A DNA stretch of 64,000 bases from Pogostemon cablin (taxonomy: Eukaryota; Streptophyta; Magnoliopsida; Lamiales; Lamiaceae), in contig CM042975.1 of assembly GCA_023678885.1 (NCBI GenBank), positions 28,871,405-28,935,404 on the forward strand, read 5' to 3'. Positions 10,906 to 23,305 of this stretch are shown in pieces (positions within the stretch are counted from its first letter, which is position 1; each line of letters starts with the position of its first letter). The notes beneath the pieces are model-generated. The model searched no databases. It had not been told where the DNA came from and was given only the letters and a program-made list of their open reading frames with translations. The translations under genes were made by a program, and so were the position numbers.

Positions 10906-12553
10906 AAAAAAAAACGGAAAAAAAGGAAGCTAGTTATTATTGGCTTAATTTATTTATCTTTTTATCACATATAGTAGTGTTGAAAGGTAGAAGATGAGCT
11001 TTACACCGTAATCTTGAATTGAACGTAGACGAGACTTTAAAATGCTGGATTATAAGAGGCTGATGTCTTGATTTCGAGTTGAAAGTTGATTATATTTGAG
11101 AGAGACTCCACCTTAATCTTATATCAAATGTCGACATGATTTAAGATCGTTAATTCAATTAGAGGAGTTTGACACTTTGATTTTAATTTAAATAGATATT
11201 CATTTTTATTTCCTTTATTAACAATATAATAGATTAAATTTGATTTTATCTACTTCAATTATTCAATGCGTTAGGCTTTGATATCTTTAGTTAGTTTAGA
11301 GGTTTGTGCTTAAATTATTTAATTACGTTTATTTGACTTGAATGAATCAAAATAAATTTGATTAATTATGAATTGTTATTCATTTATTTAAAATTTCAAT
11401 TACTCCGAAAACATCCACACTTATTTGTACTAGTTATTTTAGAAAAATAATTTTATTTACTTATTTTTGATGTAATCTTTTTAAATGATTAAAAAAGTGT
11501 ATGTGATTATTGATTTCTCCATTGCACACCCTTTTTTATTAAATACAATACTTTTATTAAATATACACCCCTTTTAAATTTTTTAATCTTAATTTTATTA
11601 TATACACACCCTTAAAATTTCAAAATTACCCCTTTAATTTTTGTTTGTTATACACCCCAAAATCCTTCGTTCAATTTTACTAAATAAAAAATATAAACCC
11701 TTCGCCCACATATAAATTCATATAAAATAGATTTCATTATCATAAAAAATAAAATCGCTTGTAATGAAAGATGATTCTAGTTCATTTTAATAGCATATAC
11801 ACGTATGTTGGTTTTTTTATTCTTGTTTTTGTTTTTTTTTTTTGTTTTTTTCATTTTTAATTCATTAATTTAATTAAGTTAACAACTTAGATTTAAATAA
11901 ATTTTTAAATTAATCTGACATAGTATTTTTTTTATTTATGATATACTTATAATCTTTTCTAAACTGAAAAGTGACAACCGATTAATAAAATTATTTTATG
12001 AACACTTATTATAGGGCAAATAAAATCGATAATATTTTAATATAAAATTGTATCTAACAAATAACAACTGTCCAAATAAATTATTTTATAAATAATTTGT
12101 AAAATAAATATAATATTTTAAATAAAAAGTTAAGTTATATAAAAAAGTGATAATTTTTTATATAAAAAAAGATAAAATGCATATTGTGTTTTAATAATTA
12201 ATTAAATACTCCCTATTTTAACTTTATATAAAAAATAAATTATTACCAAATTTGTCTTAATATTCGCAGAAGCAATTACGTGAACATCGCTAGGTTAGGT
12301 TAATGATGGGACCGCGTGTATATTTTATTAATGTAATTTAGATTTCTTTATAATATATTTTAATTATATAATAGTGGGGTGTGTATAAAATAGAAGGAGG
12401 TGCGTATTTAAAATACTTTATAAAATAAATAGGGTGTGTATTAAATAAATTTAAGGGTATTTTAGACTTTTTAAAAATATTAATTTTATTCATATAATAA
12501 TGAGGCGTGTATTCAATAAGAAGAGATGTGAAAATAAAACGATCCTTTGCGAT
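10906..12553. other. AT-rich intergenic sequence with possible fold-back arms
   Basis: No gene. Stretches near 11521-11700 (ACACCC...TATTAAATACAA) and 12345-12540 (GGGGTGTGTATAAAATAG) are partly complementary, as in the arms of a decayed fold-back element, but the ends are not clear. Confidence 0.35.
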
Positions 12554-12630
12554 ATAATTAATTGTAAAATGTAATGCCATTTTGGTTAGTTTATAATTAA
12601 TTGTAAAATGTAATGCCATTTTGGTTAGTT
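12554..12630. repeat. Tandem duplication, 39-bp unit
   Basis: TTGTAAAATGTAATGCCATT begins at 12562 and at 12601; the two copies are identical over most of the unit. Confidence 0.85.
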
Positions 12631-12810
12631 TGTATGGTGGTTAATAATATGAGTTATTATCATTTTAAAAGCATGTAAGTTGTTTTGAAACTTTCCGTAA
12701 AAAACAAAAAGTTATTTTGAAACTTGAAAAAAAAAAAACAAACAAAAAACGGAAAAAAAAAGAAGCGTGCATGTATATAACGGGATGAAAAATTACAATT
12801 TTACTTGTAA

Positions 12811-12991
12811 ATTTTTTTTATGTACTGATATCCGATTCGTAGACCGACTAATTCGGGGGAGGCTAAAGTTAAAATCCACCATTCACTATCGAGGACCCCC
12901 ATTTTAAGATTGCACCCACAGGTTTCGAATTTGAGACCTTTGGAAATATTACCCTTAGACACCTCAAGTCTTCAGGGCAATCCCGGGGGTT
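12811..12991 (-). mobile_element. tRNA-type SINE with 14-bp target duplication
   Basis: The 14-mer AATTTTACTTGTAA lies at 12797-12810 and again at 12992-13005, directly flanking a 181-bp insert. Read on the minus strand the insert begins AACCCCCGGGATTGCC, has an internal promoter B-box-like stretch (CAAATTCGAAACCTGTGGG) and ends in an A-rich tail next to the duplication. These are the marks of a LINE-mobilised SINE. No reading frame. Confidence 0.75.
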
Positions 12992-13005
12992 AATTTTACT
13001 TGTAA

Positions 13006-14166
13006 TTTAATTTTGGTGATTTTCGTTTATTGAGAATTGTTAAATGAATGAGTAAATTAAAAAAATAAATTCTAAAAGAAAAAATAAAGACTTGTGTGAC
13101 ATCGTCTCACTGCTTAAGTGAGACAGATAAAAAGTGATAATTTTTATAATGAAAAGTTATACTCATTTAATGAAAAATGATAATGTTATTTTATGAACAA
13201 TTTATTATAATATAAATAAAATGTGATAATATTTTACAACGAAAGTTATGATATCTTGTAACAAAAATAATAACTATTTTAAAAAATATAAAATTATTTC
13301 ATGTAAAGAAAGAAAATATTGAGACAAGAAAGAAAATATTGAGATTTCCCATCTGGAGTAGCTGATGTGTCTAAAGCGTGCAACCAAAAATGTATGCAAC
13401 AATTAATAGAATACAGTTTCTCCTATCTCAACTTCTAAATTAATCTTATGTATTTTGTTTCATATGAAATAAATTTCAGTCATTGATGGATGAAAGGAGC
13501 AGGAGAAAGATATGCATATATTAGAAGAAATTTAATATTGTTGTTTTTGATATGTTTGTAGTTGATCGGAATCACCATTTTGTTGATACATTGTAGACTT
13601 GTTCTTTTATAAAGGGCAAGACTCATGTCCTAATGAAATATATTTTCTTTTAAAAAAAAAATACATATATTAGAAGAATTGGAAAATAAAAAATAAAATT
13701 CAAAGCTAACTTATCGAAGATGTAAAAATATTAATTTTAAAATCGTATAAAAAAGCAAAAGAAATAATAAAAAATAGAGGAGCTCCAAGTGTTGAAATTA
13801 TGATTAATTGTGGTAAGGAGGGTAAAGTGCCACTGCTATCCTATGTGGCAATGACGATAATTTCATTTCTCCTGTATTAAATTAGGTTATCTGAATTCTT
13901 AACTGGATTTAGTCCTCTACTCCTTTCTTCTAATAATTAATTATTCAAGACTTTGAATTTTTGTATCATATTTTGTTGTTTCTTATTCCATATTTTGCTG
14001 TGATTAATTAGAAAATTGATACGAGTCTCTTTCATAAGAATATTGAATCTTAATAAAATACAAGTTATTCCGAAAAATAATCTTACTCTCCCATTTTCAC
14101 TTGCCTGGATTAAGAAAATATGTTTTTCTTAATGAATTAGCCACGTGCACAATGTGTGTAAGAATA
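13006..14166. other. AT-rich intergenic sequence
   Basis: No gene. It contains a short perfect hairpin at about 13099-13119 (GTCTCAC, 7-nt loop, GTGAGAC) and a 22-bp tandem duplication at about 13303-13344 (AAGAAAGAAAATATTGAGAC). Confidence 0.5.
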
Positions 14167-14168
14167 TA

Positions 14169-14422
14169 CTCCTTCCATCCCATAAAAGATTGCACTCCCA
14201 ATTTCAACAGGAAGATTAAGGAAGTGATAACTTTTAAGGGTACAATGATATTTTTTTATAATAAATAAATAATAAAGTATGTTAGGTAGAGATGTTTTTT
14301 TGTAAATAAAGTGTATGAGAAAGGGTGATTATTTTTACTTTTTGTTTTTTTATGAAAATGTACAAACTTTTGTGCAATAACCCAAAATAGAAAGTGTGTC
14401 ATCTGAAATGAGACGGGGGGAG
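14169..14422. mobile_element. Stowaway-like MITE
   Basis: Ends CTCCTTCCATCCCATAAAAG and GAGACGGGGGGAG are imperfect inverted copies, with TA on both sides (14167-14168 and 14423-14424). Length 254 bp, non-coding. Confidence 0.8.
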
Positions 14423-14424
14423 TA

Positions 14425-15439
14425 ATATTTTATTTTAAAGAGTATATACTTTAATTAATAAAGATGTATTATCTTTTTCAATAAAAAGATTTACTATAAT
14501 ATAAATAATATAAATATTTAATTAAAAAAATTAATTTTTTTAAAAAATAAAGAGTACACGTTCTTATACTAAAATATACTATAATATTACAAATTTAAAT
14601 ATGTGGCATTTAGGGCACGATGTCCCTAGAGATAAGCAAATTTTAGTCTTTCTTAATTTGTGAAATAGTTGGGGAGATGCTAGATATTCGGAGTAATTTA
14701 ATTAAAAGAAAAGTTTTTATGTTAAGTGTAATAAGTAGATGACAATTTTTTTTAAGTATCATTGATTTTAACATTACATAAAAGTGGAGGGAGTATATGA
14801 AGTACTTCAAAAGGAATACATTATTTTCATATAGTAAACATACTCTTAATCATATACTCCTACTCCTTCATTTCCAAAGTCAATGAAAAACTCATGGAGA
14901 TTCTAAGAAGTAAGATTATAAAATTTCGAAGTAACAAAATTGAATATACATATACTATAACACAACAAACACATTTGTAAACTGAGTTCACCTTGCATTC
15001 TAGTGGTTTATGTTTTATTATACTCTTACAATTTAGTGTGTAGTTAAGATATAAAATTTAAAAAATAGAAGAATATATTTATTTTTTTCTAACCCATAAA
15101 TTGAGGGAACTATAGTACTCGTATAGCATTAAATAATATTATAGTCTTATATGATGACAATATCCCATAGTGAATAAAGATTACAGGTGGAGTTGAGGAG
15201 GAGATGACAAATGAATGATGTCATGGTTATGTCAATTTATCTATAGGAAGATGAAGATTGAAGCTTAATCTTGAATTTGCTGTGCTTTTACAATTTCCCA
15301 AAGTCAAAACCTAAACTTCCCTTAATTTTATACGAGTAATTTTTAAGCTTAGCTTATAGTTATGGCCCGCCAAATCCATTTGCGCCCTCAAACGGATCTC
15401 AACGCTATAATTTTCTTTCTTTTTTTATTTATTTAAATG
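14425..15439. other. AT-rich intergenic sequence
   Basis: No gene seen. A lone GTGGAGGGAGTAT at about 14785 may be the end of another, otherwise lost, MITE. Confidence 0.45.
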
Positions 15440-15447
15440 ATGATAGT

Positions 15448-16102
15448 TAGGGGTGTGCAACGGTCGGTTCGGTGACCAAATCGAACCGAATTAGAAAAAT
15501 CAAAAATCAAAATTTTGATTTTTTCAATAACCGAATTGAAACCGAAATTAGTATAGACCGTATATAAACCGAACCGAAATATTCGGTTTGGTTCGGTTTT
15601 TAACCGATTTAACCAAATTATTTAAAAATATTATTAAATGACATAAATAATATTATTAATACTACAAATACTGTATGCATATTAATGTTATATCTAATTT
15701 ATTTGAGTAATAACATTTTTATTTTAAATATCATTAACTAATAATTTTAATGGTATAATTAATGTATTAATATTAATGATTTATTTGAGAGTTAATTCAT
15801 TTATTTGCATTTTAAATATCATAAACTAATATATATTTAATACTAATATAATTAATTTAAAAACTATAACATATTTGTTAATTAATTATATATAAAAAAT
15901 ATAAAAAATGATATATAAAAAATCGATTCGGTTTTCGGTTATTTTGATTTTTTTATTTGAAAACCGAACCGAAAACTAATACCGAAATTTTAAAAATTCA
16001 AAATCGATAACCGAACCGTGTTGAAAATAACAAATCGAAATTAACATTTCGGTTCGATTTTGATCGTTTAACCGACTTAAAACCGAATTTTGCACACTCC
16101 TA
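15448..16102. mobile_element. Non-autonomous hAT element (655 bp)
   Basis: The exact 8-bp duplication ATGATAGT flanks it at 15440-15447 and 16103-16110. Its termini TAGGGGTGTGCAA and TTGCACACTCCTA form an inverted repeat. Subterminal regions are packed with GGTTCGGTTT / AAACCGAACC motifs in both orientations; the centre is AT-rich and non-coding. Because the duplication is exact, the insertion is probably young. Confidence 0.92.
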
Positions 16103-16110
16103 ATGATAGT

Positions 16111-16445
16111 AACCATGCTTATGCAACTATCCTTGCGATTTTATGCAACGTTTTCTGTGACAATATATGTAATTATACCTTCGACTCCAATACACAATTT
16201 TTTCCATATAACCCTACACGAGACTATATATTCGACCATAAACATGTTTAATTTATTTACTAATATGTTATATATGACGCTGCACGACTATATGTGCGAT
16301 TATTCATGCAAGTATGTAACTATGGAGTATTAATTATACAATGAAGATGGACAAAAAAGTGACATTTTTCATCAATTATTTTTTGGGACATTTTCATGAT
16401 TTCTCAATATATAATTCTCTTACAAGCTACAACCCACTACACATT
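16111..16445. repeat. Dispersed repeat related to 3570-3860
   Basis: CTATCCTTGCGA, CCTACACGAGACTAT and CATGCAAGTATG here read as the reverse complement of motifs at 3570-3860, and AAAAGTGACATTTTTCATC resembles 3950-3980. The element class is not identified. The 76-codon frame through it is not supported as a gene. Confidence 0.4.
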
Positions 16446-16446
16446 A

Positions 16447-16491
<45 letters not shown>
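16446..16491. repeat. Microsatellite (AAT)n
   Basis: About 15 uninterrupted AAT/ATA units. Confidence 0.95.
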
Positions 16492-16507
16492 TTTTTCTTT
16501 TTTAATA

Positions 16508-16755
16508 CTCCATCCGTCGGGTTCTAAGATATTCATTTGCTTTTGCACGTGGATTAAGGAGTCCGTATCTAAGGTATCCATTTATTTTTTGCACGTGGAT
16601 TAAGGACTATTATTATTATATGTTAAGTGGGTAGTTGTATTAGAGGGAAGTGGTGGACCATATTGTGTACTTCTTTACTAAATAGGGAAAATGAATACTT
16701 TTGAAGCGAACGTCAAAAATAGTAAAATGAATATCTTAAAAGCGGACGGAGAGAG
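16508..16755. mobile_element. Stowaway-like MITE
   Basis: Ends CTCCATCCGTCGGGTTCTAAG and CTTAAAAGCGGACGGAGAGAG are inverted copies; TA flanks both sides (16506-16507, 16756-16757). The left arm carries a local duplication (KCATTTATTTTTTGCACGTGGATTAAGGA-type sequence occurs twice). Confidence 0.8.
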
Positions 16756-16757
16756 TA

Positions 16758-18805
16758 TTTTGGATTCAATTTTATCCATTACTCGAAATTATATACTACT
16801 ATGTAATATATGGTACTCGTTACCTAATTATTCATCGATTCTAGAACCTAACACTAGAATTTGTACCCTAGTCAACCATGAATTAGTTGGGCCATACGGT
16901 GAATTATTTTTTATTTTCTAAAGACTTAAAGTCAATAATAAACATTTTCTTAAAACAGTGTTTAATTATATATGTATATATTTAATATACACACGAATGA
17001 TTAATTTGTCATATTCAATAATTTATACCCAACCTTCACTTGATTAGTTCCTTGTCAAATCTTTTCTTCTTTCCTTAGTTTGTTAAGTGATGCCTACATT
17101 TTTTAAATCTTTATTTCGATGACTTTATTGTGCATGACACGCGCCTCGCAAAAGATAATTCTTTTTTTTTTTTAAATAATTCTAGATGAATTTTTTTTGT
17201 TAACAGCCAAATGATAGATATGTTTTATAGTCAATTTGATAGGTGTAAAGATAAGATTAATTCATAAAAAAAACTACAGTAAAAATAATGAGGTAAAATC
17301 ATAAGAAACCCACTGTTTGATAAGATCCAAATCCTAATTTCTTATGGAGTAAGATTTACATGTGTAAAAATGAAAGTAACTCATAAAAAATTACATCCTA
17401 ATTGTATATATAATTTCTAACAACATGTATTATGGAGCTCCATAAAAATTAAATTCAACTCTAAGTAACTGGATTGCATATACTCTCTCTATATATAGGG
17501 AAAAAGATAAGCATTAACCCAAATGTATAATAATAATTTAAATTTTGAATTCATCAAAGATAGAATTTCTAAAAAAAAAAATTATATAATAAAAATAAAG
17601 AATAAGCCATAACTAAATATTAAAATAATAATATTGTTTTCAACGTAATTTAATTTTCTTTTTAATCTTAAGCTAATAATAGATTTTAATTATTTATGTG
17701 AATTAATTATGCGCCCGATTGATAGAGATTATAATTTAAAGGAAAATAAACGAACTTATATTATACTACTCCATTAATTAGTATACACACACAATTTTAA
17801 AGCATATATTTATATAATTAATTAAAAAAGAAAAAGAGCATAATTTAAAAAAGTCTATAAAATTAGCAGCGCAGTCTAATGAATCAACTCATGATTAATA
17901 TTATAAATATATATACTAGACAATAAATATAAAATTTTGAAATGATTATAAAGAGAAATTAATAGATGAAGATAGATTAGACAATAGTTAAATGAAGTAA
18001 CGATGGATAAATTAATCTAGGCGCAGTGATATTCTGTAGCATAAATAATTGAAGATGAATTAATCAACGAAATTGACATATTCCTCATCTACACTTGTAC
18101 TTTTGTAATCTCTATCAATTAAATTGTTGACTATTTAACCCATTAAATTCAGCCTCACTATCAACAAAATCCAGACATATTCCTCAGTGTTCCGCGTTGT
18201 CCAAACGTGTATCTTCCCCAACACACACCCCCACCCCACCCCCAGTAAGCATGATATCATCACCCACTTGAACCACATAAATTACAATAAATAAATTTAT
18301 TAACTCCAATTTTACTGCTAATTAAACACAAAATATAAATGGAGTACTCAATAGTCACCGAATTTTCTACACCATTTTCGTAATTCATTTTTTGTGTAAC
18401 GCGTTATATGATTAACATGTAAGAGGAGAAAAAAATCCAATCACTGCTCACAGAGTTTAAGCTTTCGTTTTTATGATATAATTTTCCTCTTTTTCCTACA
18501 TATTATTTATCCAACAGTGTAACACAGGAGATAATGTACCAAAATGACACAGAAAATCCAAATTAGTATTTAATGGATATTTATGAATTTACTATTCATG
18601 CATGCAAGAATTAGTCATTGTTAAGAAGGCCAGTTGTAGCCTTAACAGCAATAAATCTTACAGCAGAATGCATTAATTCCCACCATGTTTTTCAAGATAT
18701 AATTTAATTAATGTAAAAGTCTAACTGGTTTCGTCCCTTATTAGCAATATAATTCCATTCCCACCACTCCTTCCTTCTCTATTTCCTTTCTCTCCAAGAA
18801 ACTTC
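16758..18805. other. Upstream region of the NAC gene
   Basis: Mostly AT-rich, no gene. C-rich tracts (CACCCCCACCCCACCCCCAG) occur at about 18224-18244. No further regulatory element can be assigned with confidence. Confidence 0.45.
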
Positions 18806-18838
18806 AACCCACCCCACCCCACCCCACCCCACCCCACA
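18806..18838. repeat. (ACCCC)n tract just upstream of the NAC TATA box
   Basis: About six tandem ACCCC units. On the minus strand this is (GGGGT)n, which meets the G-quadruplex pattern. It ends about 18 bp before the TATA element. Confidence 0.9.
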
Positions 18839-18855
18839 AGATCCATCTTTTTCTC

Positions 18856-18862
18856 TATATAA
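18856..18862 (+). promoter_or_regulatory. Probable TATA box of the NAC gene
   Basis: TATATAA in a CT-rich context about 155 bp upstream of the start codon. A transcript start near 18885-18895 would give a leader of about 125 nt, which is normal for plant NAC genes. The TATA element is seen; the transcription start is inferred. Confidence 0.55.
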
Positions 18863-19014
18863 CAACAACCCTTTATCCCATCTTCTCTTCTTGCTCATTT
18901 GCAAAATTTCCTCCACCACTCCTAATTTCCAATAGTAGATAGTCCATAGTCTGAATAGTCTGAATTAATCAGTTAGACATACAGATAAGGGGGGTTATAG
19001 TAGGTAGCAAGAAT

Positions 19015-20399
19015 ATGGAAGGAGGGCTAGGTGGTGTAGGTCCATCAGTGATCAATGAAGAAGATGATCATCATATTGATCACTTATTAGAGCTGCCTCC
19101 AGGGTTCAGATTCCACCCCTCTGATGAAGAGATCATCATGCACTATCTCCTTAACAAGGTCATCAATCGTCGCTTCGTCGCCAAGGCCATCGGAGAAGCT
19201 GATCTCAACAAGTGTGAGCCATGGGACTTACCAAGTAATGATCAATATTACATCTCATGATCTAGTTTCTTTCTATATGTATGTATGTGATCACATGAAC
19301 TAATTAAGAGGTTTCTTGTTTTGTTGCTTGTAGAGAAGGCAAAGATGGGAGAGAAAGAGTGGTTTTTCTTTTGTCAAAGAGATAGAAAGTATCCAACTGG
19401 GATGAGAACAAATAGGGCAACAGAATCAGGTTATTGGAAGGCAACTGGGAAGGATAAGGAGATCTACAAATCTAGGAACTGTTTGGTTGGAATGAAAAAG
19501 ACCCTTGTTTTCTACAAAGGGAGAGCTCCTAAGGGTGAAAAGACCAATTGGGTCATGCATGAATACAGGCTTGAGGGCAACTACTTCTCTAACTACAACC
19601 TCTCTAGATCAGCTAAGGTATAGTTTTCTTTAATTTCATCACTTGTTGCAAATTGAGTTAATTTTCTTGTTGTAACATAGCTACATAGATAGTGATGTTA
19701 TTGATTCTTGAGAGAAAAGGAAATAGCATTTTCATGACTACCTTTTAATGCTTTGAATCTAATTCTCTTTTACAGGAGGAATTTGTTGTCTCTCGTGTTT
19801 TCCATAAGAGCACTGGAATCAGGAGGAGCCCTTCTGGCGTAGAAACACCGCGAATCGACTCGTTCGTGGACCATCTATTGGATATCCCTACTTCACTTCC
19901 ACCATTGACAGATGATCAAGATGAAACAAAAGCTAACATTAGTACACCATCAAGGGTATTCTTGAACAATATGCAATATGACCAGAGAAGCTTCTTTTCA
20001 CCCCCTCAAAGCTACCCTATGAACTCTACCATCCCTTTTTCTTCTCCCCAAACTGCCCTCCCCCCTCCATACCAAACCACCCCATCTTCATCATCTCTTG
20101 GCTATGATCATGGACTTAGCAGCTCCATGATGATGGTCCCTAGCTACCCTTTGAACGCGTTTCACGCGTTCAAAGAAGGCGATCAGCAAGTAGATTCAAG
20201 GCTCTTGGCGCCAAAAGTGGAGCGTTTTTCATCCAACAACTCGGTGATGAGCCGCTCACAAGACACTGGACTCAGCACCGAAAACATGGCGAATCATGAG
20301 ATCACATCCAAGAAGGCATTTGATCATGATCAAGCTGTGCTTGAAGGGCTCAGTTTCAGTCCAAATATATCAGATTTGGATTCATTGTGGAGCTACTGA
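19015..20399 (+). CDS. NAC-domain transcription factor (NAC046/NAC087-like)
   Basis: Three exons, 19015-19234, 19334-19617 and 19776-20399, joined by GT-AG introns, encode 375 aa. The first junction restores the family sequence LPKKAKMGEKEW. NAC subdomains run in order from LPPGFRFHP (residues 27-35) through GMRTNRATESGYWKATGKDK, LVFYKGRAPKGEKTNWVMHE and VVSRVFHK (about 172-179). The C-terminal 195 residues are Ser/Pro-rich without a fixed domain, as in NAC activation regions. Known members bind CACG-core DNA as dimers in the nucleus. The residues CQRDRKYPTGMRTNRATESG and DLNKCEPWDLPK favour the NAC046/NAC087 group, which acts in senescence and cell death; that assignment is inference. I found no miR164 site like those of the CUC/ORE1 group. 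Start chosen because it is the first ATG after the TATA box and gives a full-length NAC domain. Confidence 0.95.
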
Positions 20400-20960
20400 T
20401 CAAGAACATCGTTCGATTTTCGATTATCATCCCCTTCGAAGGCCGTATTATAGTCCTGCAAGAAGGGATGGTTTCATGATCCGTGGCTCATCACAGACTA
20501 ATGTACATAGTGCTAATTTATCAGCATTTTAATTAATTTAGGGGTTCATTTGTACAATATTTTTCATTGATTTAATTAGATGATGATGTAGGATGATCAT
20601 AATCATTTTCTAACATATTGTGGGTTGTGATTCTTTCATTTTCTCTAGTGAATTAGTTGTTAACTGGGTTTTTCTTCATTAATTATACACTATCTGTTTT
20701 TTTATGTTTCATGTGTGTTGTTGCACCTTTTTGGACATTGTAAGTAAACCCCATGTACAATCATATCCTTAACTGTCTCTATTTAGTTATTTGAAATTTC
20801 CAGATTAAAATTTAGTCAACAATATGGTTAAAAAAACTGCCAAATTTCTCAAGAAAGTGGTTAGAGTATTAGGCCTGTCTGATGGTTATATAATGTTATC
20901 TTTTAAAGTCTTCTGTAGTTTAGTTTTTCACATGAATCTTGTATTTAATTAAAACTTAAA
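20400..20960 (+). other. NAC 3' untranslated region and flank
   Basis: The sequence just after the stop, to roughly 20720, is T-rich with AATTAATT-type elements and probably contains the 3' UTR; no canonical AATAAA could be fixed. No other gene is seen. Confidence 0.4.
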
Positions 20961-21085
20961 AGTTGCAGAAGAAAAATTAAACAAAAATAATTAAATATTA
21001 GTTGCAGAAGAAAAATTAAACGAAATTATTAAACATTAGTTGCAGATAAACAAAATAATTAAATATTAGTTGCAGAAGAAACTTT
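20961..21085. repeat. Short tandem repeat, about 38-bp unit
   Basis: AGTTGCAGAAGAAAAATTAAAC-type units start at about 20961, 21000, 21038 and 21068, separated by ATTAAATATT. The last units are shortened. Confidence 0.75.
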
Positions 21086-21263
21086 GAAACTAAGTAACCC
21101 TATAGTGGCTAAAAAAAAATATTGTATTAATTAATCAATTCAAATATTAATGTAGGCACTTTCATTGAATTTGCATAAAAAGACATTGTATATATCTCAA
21201 GAAACTATATATAGAGATGATCAGAACTTTAATTCATGAAGTGATTTAATATACTATAATATG

Positions 21264-21511
21264 TGCTCCCAAAAGTATTGACACATTTTTTTGGCACGGA
21301 TATTAAGAAGTATAATAATTTAATGTAAAGTGGGTTGAAGATATAATATTTTAATGTGTAATAATTAGTTATATTAGTGGTGTGTGTGGACCCATGTGGA
21401 TATATTAATTGTTTTTGTGTGGGTCTGATGTGCTTAAAAAGGAAATTTGTCAATTTTTGTGGAACAACCCAAAAAGAAAAGTGTGTCAATTTCTTTGGGA
21501 CAGAGGTAGTA
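21264..21511. mobile_element. Stowaway-like MITE, left end worn
   Basis: CTCCCAAAAGTATTGACACA on the left is the inverse of TGTCAATTTCTTTGGGACAGAG on the right, and the interior (GTGTGTGGACCCATGTGG) matches the family. The outermost left bases are missing or mutated. Confidence 0.7.
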
Positions 21512-21599
21512 ACAAATAAAACACCAAAATTGAACATTCTAAAATGAGAAGAGGAAATACAGAACTGACCATCCACATTAGCGAGAATCCTCATTTCAA

Positions 21600-21830
21600 G
21601 TCAGAGCTCCTCGCTCTGTATGAACTAATATTATAATCGTTGATTGTACCCTAGGGTTTCGAAAGTGAATTTTTTTGAGAATTTCACTTTAAAGTACCTC
21701 AAACCCTCCGTCTATATGAACTAACTCCACCATTATTGATCATACCCACAGATTTTGAAATTAAAACCTTAGAAAATTCCACTTAAGGTGCTTCAAGCCC
21801 CTCCGCTAGACCAACTCTAGGACTAAAATG
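21600..21830 (-). mobile_element. SINE-like sequence, probably dimeric
   Basis: On the minus strand it reads GTTGGTCTAGCGGAGGGGCT (A-box-like), then AAGGTTTTAATTTCAAAATC TGTGGG (a decayed B-box region), and then a second similar unit (GACGGAGGGTTTGAGGTACT, followed by CTTTCGAAACCCTAGGG). It resembles the SINE at 12811-12991 in its B-box region. No target duplication was found, so it is old or truncated. Confidence 0.5.
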
Positions 21831-22775
21831 AAGAGTATATTAATTCAAAGATAACTAAAAATGTATAAATCACATACATGTATCCAATTAAATTTGAAAA
21901 GATTCTTGCTTAGAGTTTAATTTTGGTGTCACGTTGATAAATATCCTTGATAATCCAGGCTAGCTACTAGCTATAGTAACGTGCCATAACTTAATTAATT
22001 CTCAAAGATTTTACACAATTATTGATCTGATGTTCATAATACACACATCATAATCAGAAGTGTAGTGTCACGTGATTAATGGATGAAATTAATTAACATT
22101 AGTCACACTAATCCCAAATTAAAATTAAATAAATGAATAATGAAGTGACGGCAGTGACAAATGGATGTTGGAATATTCCCAGATTTCTTGAAGAAGCTGC
22201 AACTCTCTCCGGTTTGTTCTCCTACAATTATGCATGCACTCCATCGTCTCTGGACCACTCGTTTTTCAGACAAGCCTTGTACAGTTGTCCAAACACACAC
22301 CACTTTTAGAGAGAGAAAGAGAGATGACATAAGCTTACTTGTTCAGTATTGAAAGCTAAGCTTTCCTAGTGGTTCATGCTTGCACGTATGGTAACTATTA
22401 CTTGGAGTTTTGATGCTTAATTCATTCAACCAATTATTATTATCTGCAAAATATATATAATTTGTTGTAATTAAATAGCATTAACTTATCAGTATTATTG
22501 CCTGTTTTATGGCATGGAATCGTGGAAATTTGAAGTGAATGACACTCTTGTAATCTGGTTATAGATCCTCATGAATATTATTGTCCCTCATTTAAGGGCA
22601 TCCACAAGTATTTCGACACATAAATGATGATATACTCAAATTTAATTCTTTGGTTATTTAATTTAAATGTCTAGCTTAAACATCACCTATGTTTATCTCA
22701 TATTTCACTTGTTAGTTACTTTGCGTTATAATCCATTCTTAAATTAACATCATGTATGTAATGATTTAATAGTTA
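21831..22775. other. Intergenic sequence
   Basis: No supported gene. Two opposite frames at 22103-22352 overlap each other and match nothing I recognise. Confidence 0.45.
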
Positions 22776-23068
22776 CTCCCTCCATTCCACGAAGCCCTTT
22801 ACATTTTTCTCATTTGTTTGTCCCACAATACCCTTTAAACCTAAAAAAAAAAGAAAAATCACTTTATCCAACAATCTCAAAAATTACTTTAATTTTAAAT
22901 TTGTCACTCATTTTTCACACACATATCATTACTTTATAGTACTTTTTTATTACCTAAAAATACTACAATAGGAGTACCCTCTAAAGTTAATAAAGTTGGT
23001 CATAAAGTGCAACTTTTCTTAAACAACGTGGAACAGTAAACGTGAAGCGTATTGTGGAACGGAGGGAG
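22776..23068. mobile_element. Stowaway-like MITE
   Basis: Ends CTCCCTCCATTCCACGAAGC and TATTGTGGAACGGAGGGAG are inverted copies; TA lies on both sides (22774-22775, 23069-23070). Length 293 bp. Confidence 0.9.
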
Positions 23069-23094
23069 TATTAATTAGGATATACCCCCTCCGG

Positions 23095-23289
23095 CCACTT
23101 ACAAGTATCCATTTTACCATTTTGGGCATCCACTTCAAAGGTACCTATTTCCCTTATTTAGTAAAAAAGTACACCATATGACCCACCACTTCCCTCTAAT
23201 ACAACTACCCATTTTACATTATATAATAATACTCCTTAATTCACGTGCAAAAAGTAAACATTTACCTTTCAAGTAGTCGGAGGAAGTAG
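23095..23289. mobile_element. Stowaway-like MITE
   Basis: Ends CCCCCTCCGGCCACTTACAAG and TCAAGTAGTCGGAGGAAG are inverted; the interior has the shared ACAACTACCCATTTTACA stretch. It lies 26 bp from the previous MITE. Confidence 0.75.
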
Positions 23290-23305
23290 TATTTTAATAA
23301 AAAAT

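Noticed and set aside
21229..21594. 121-codon minus-strand frame
   Set aside because: It runs through a Stowaway-like MITE and its flank.
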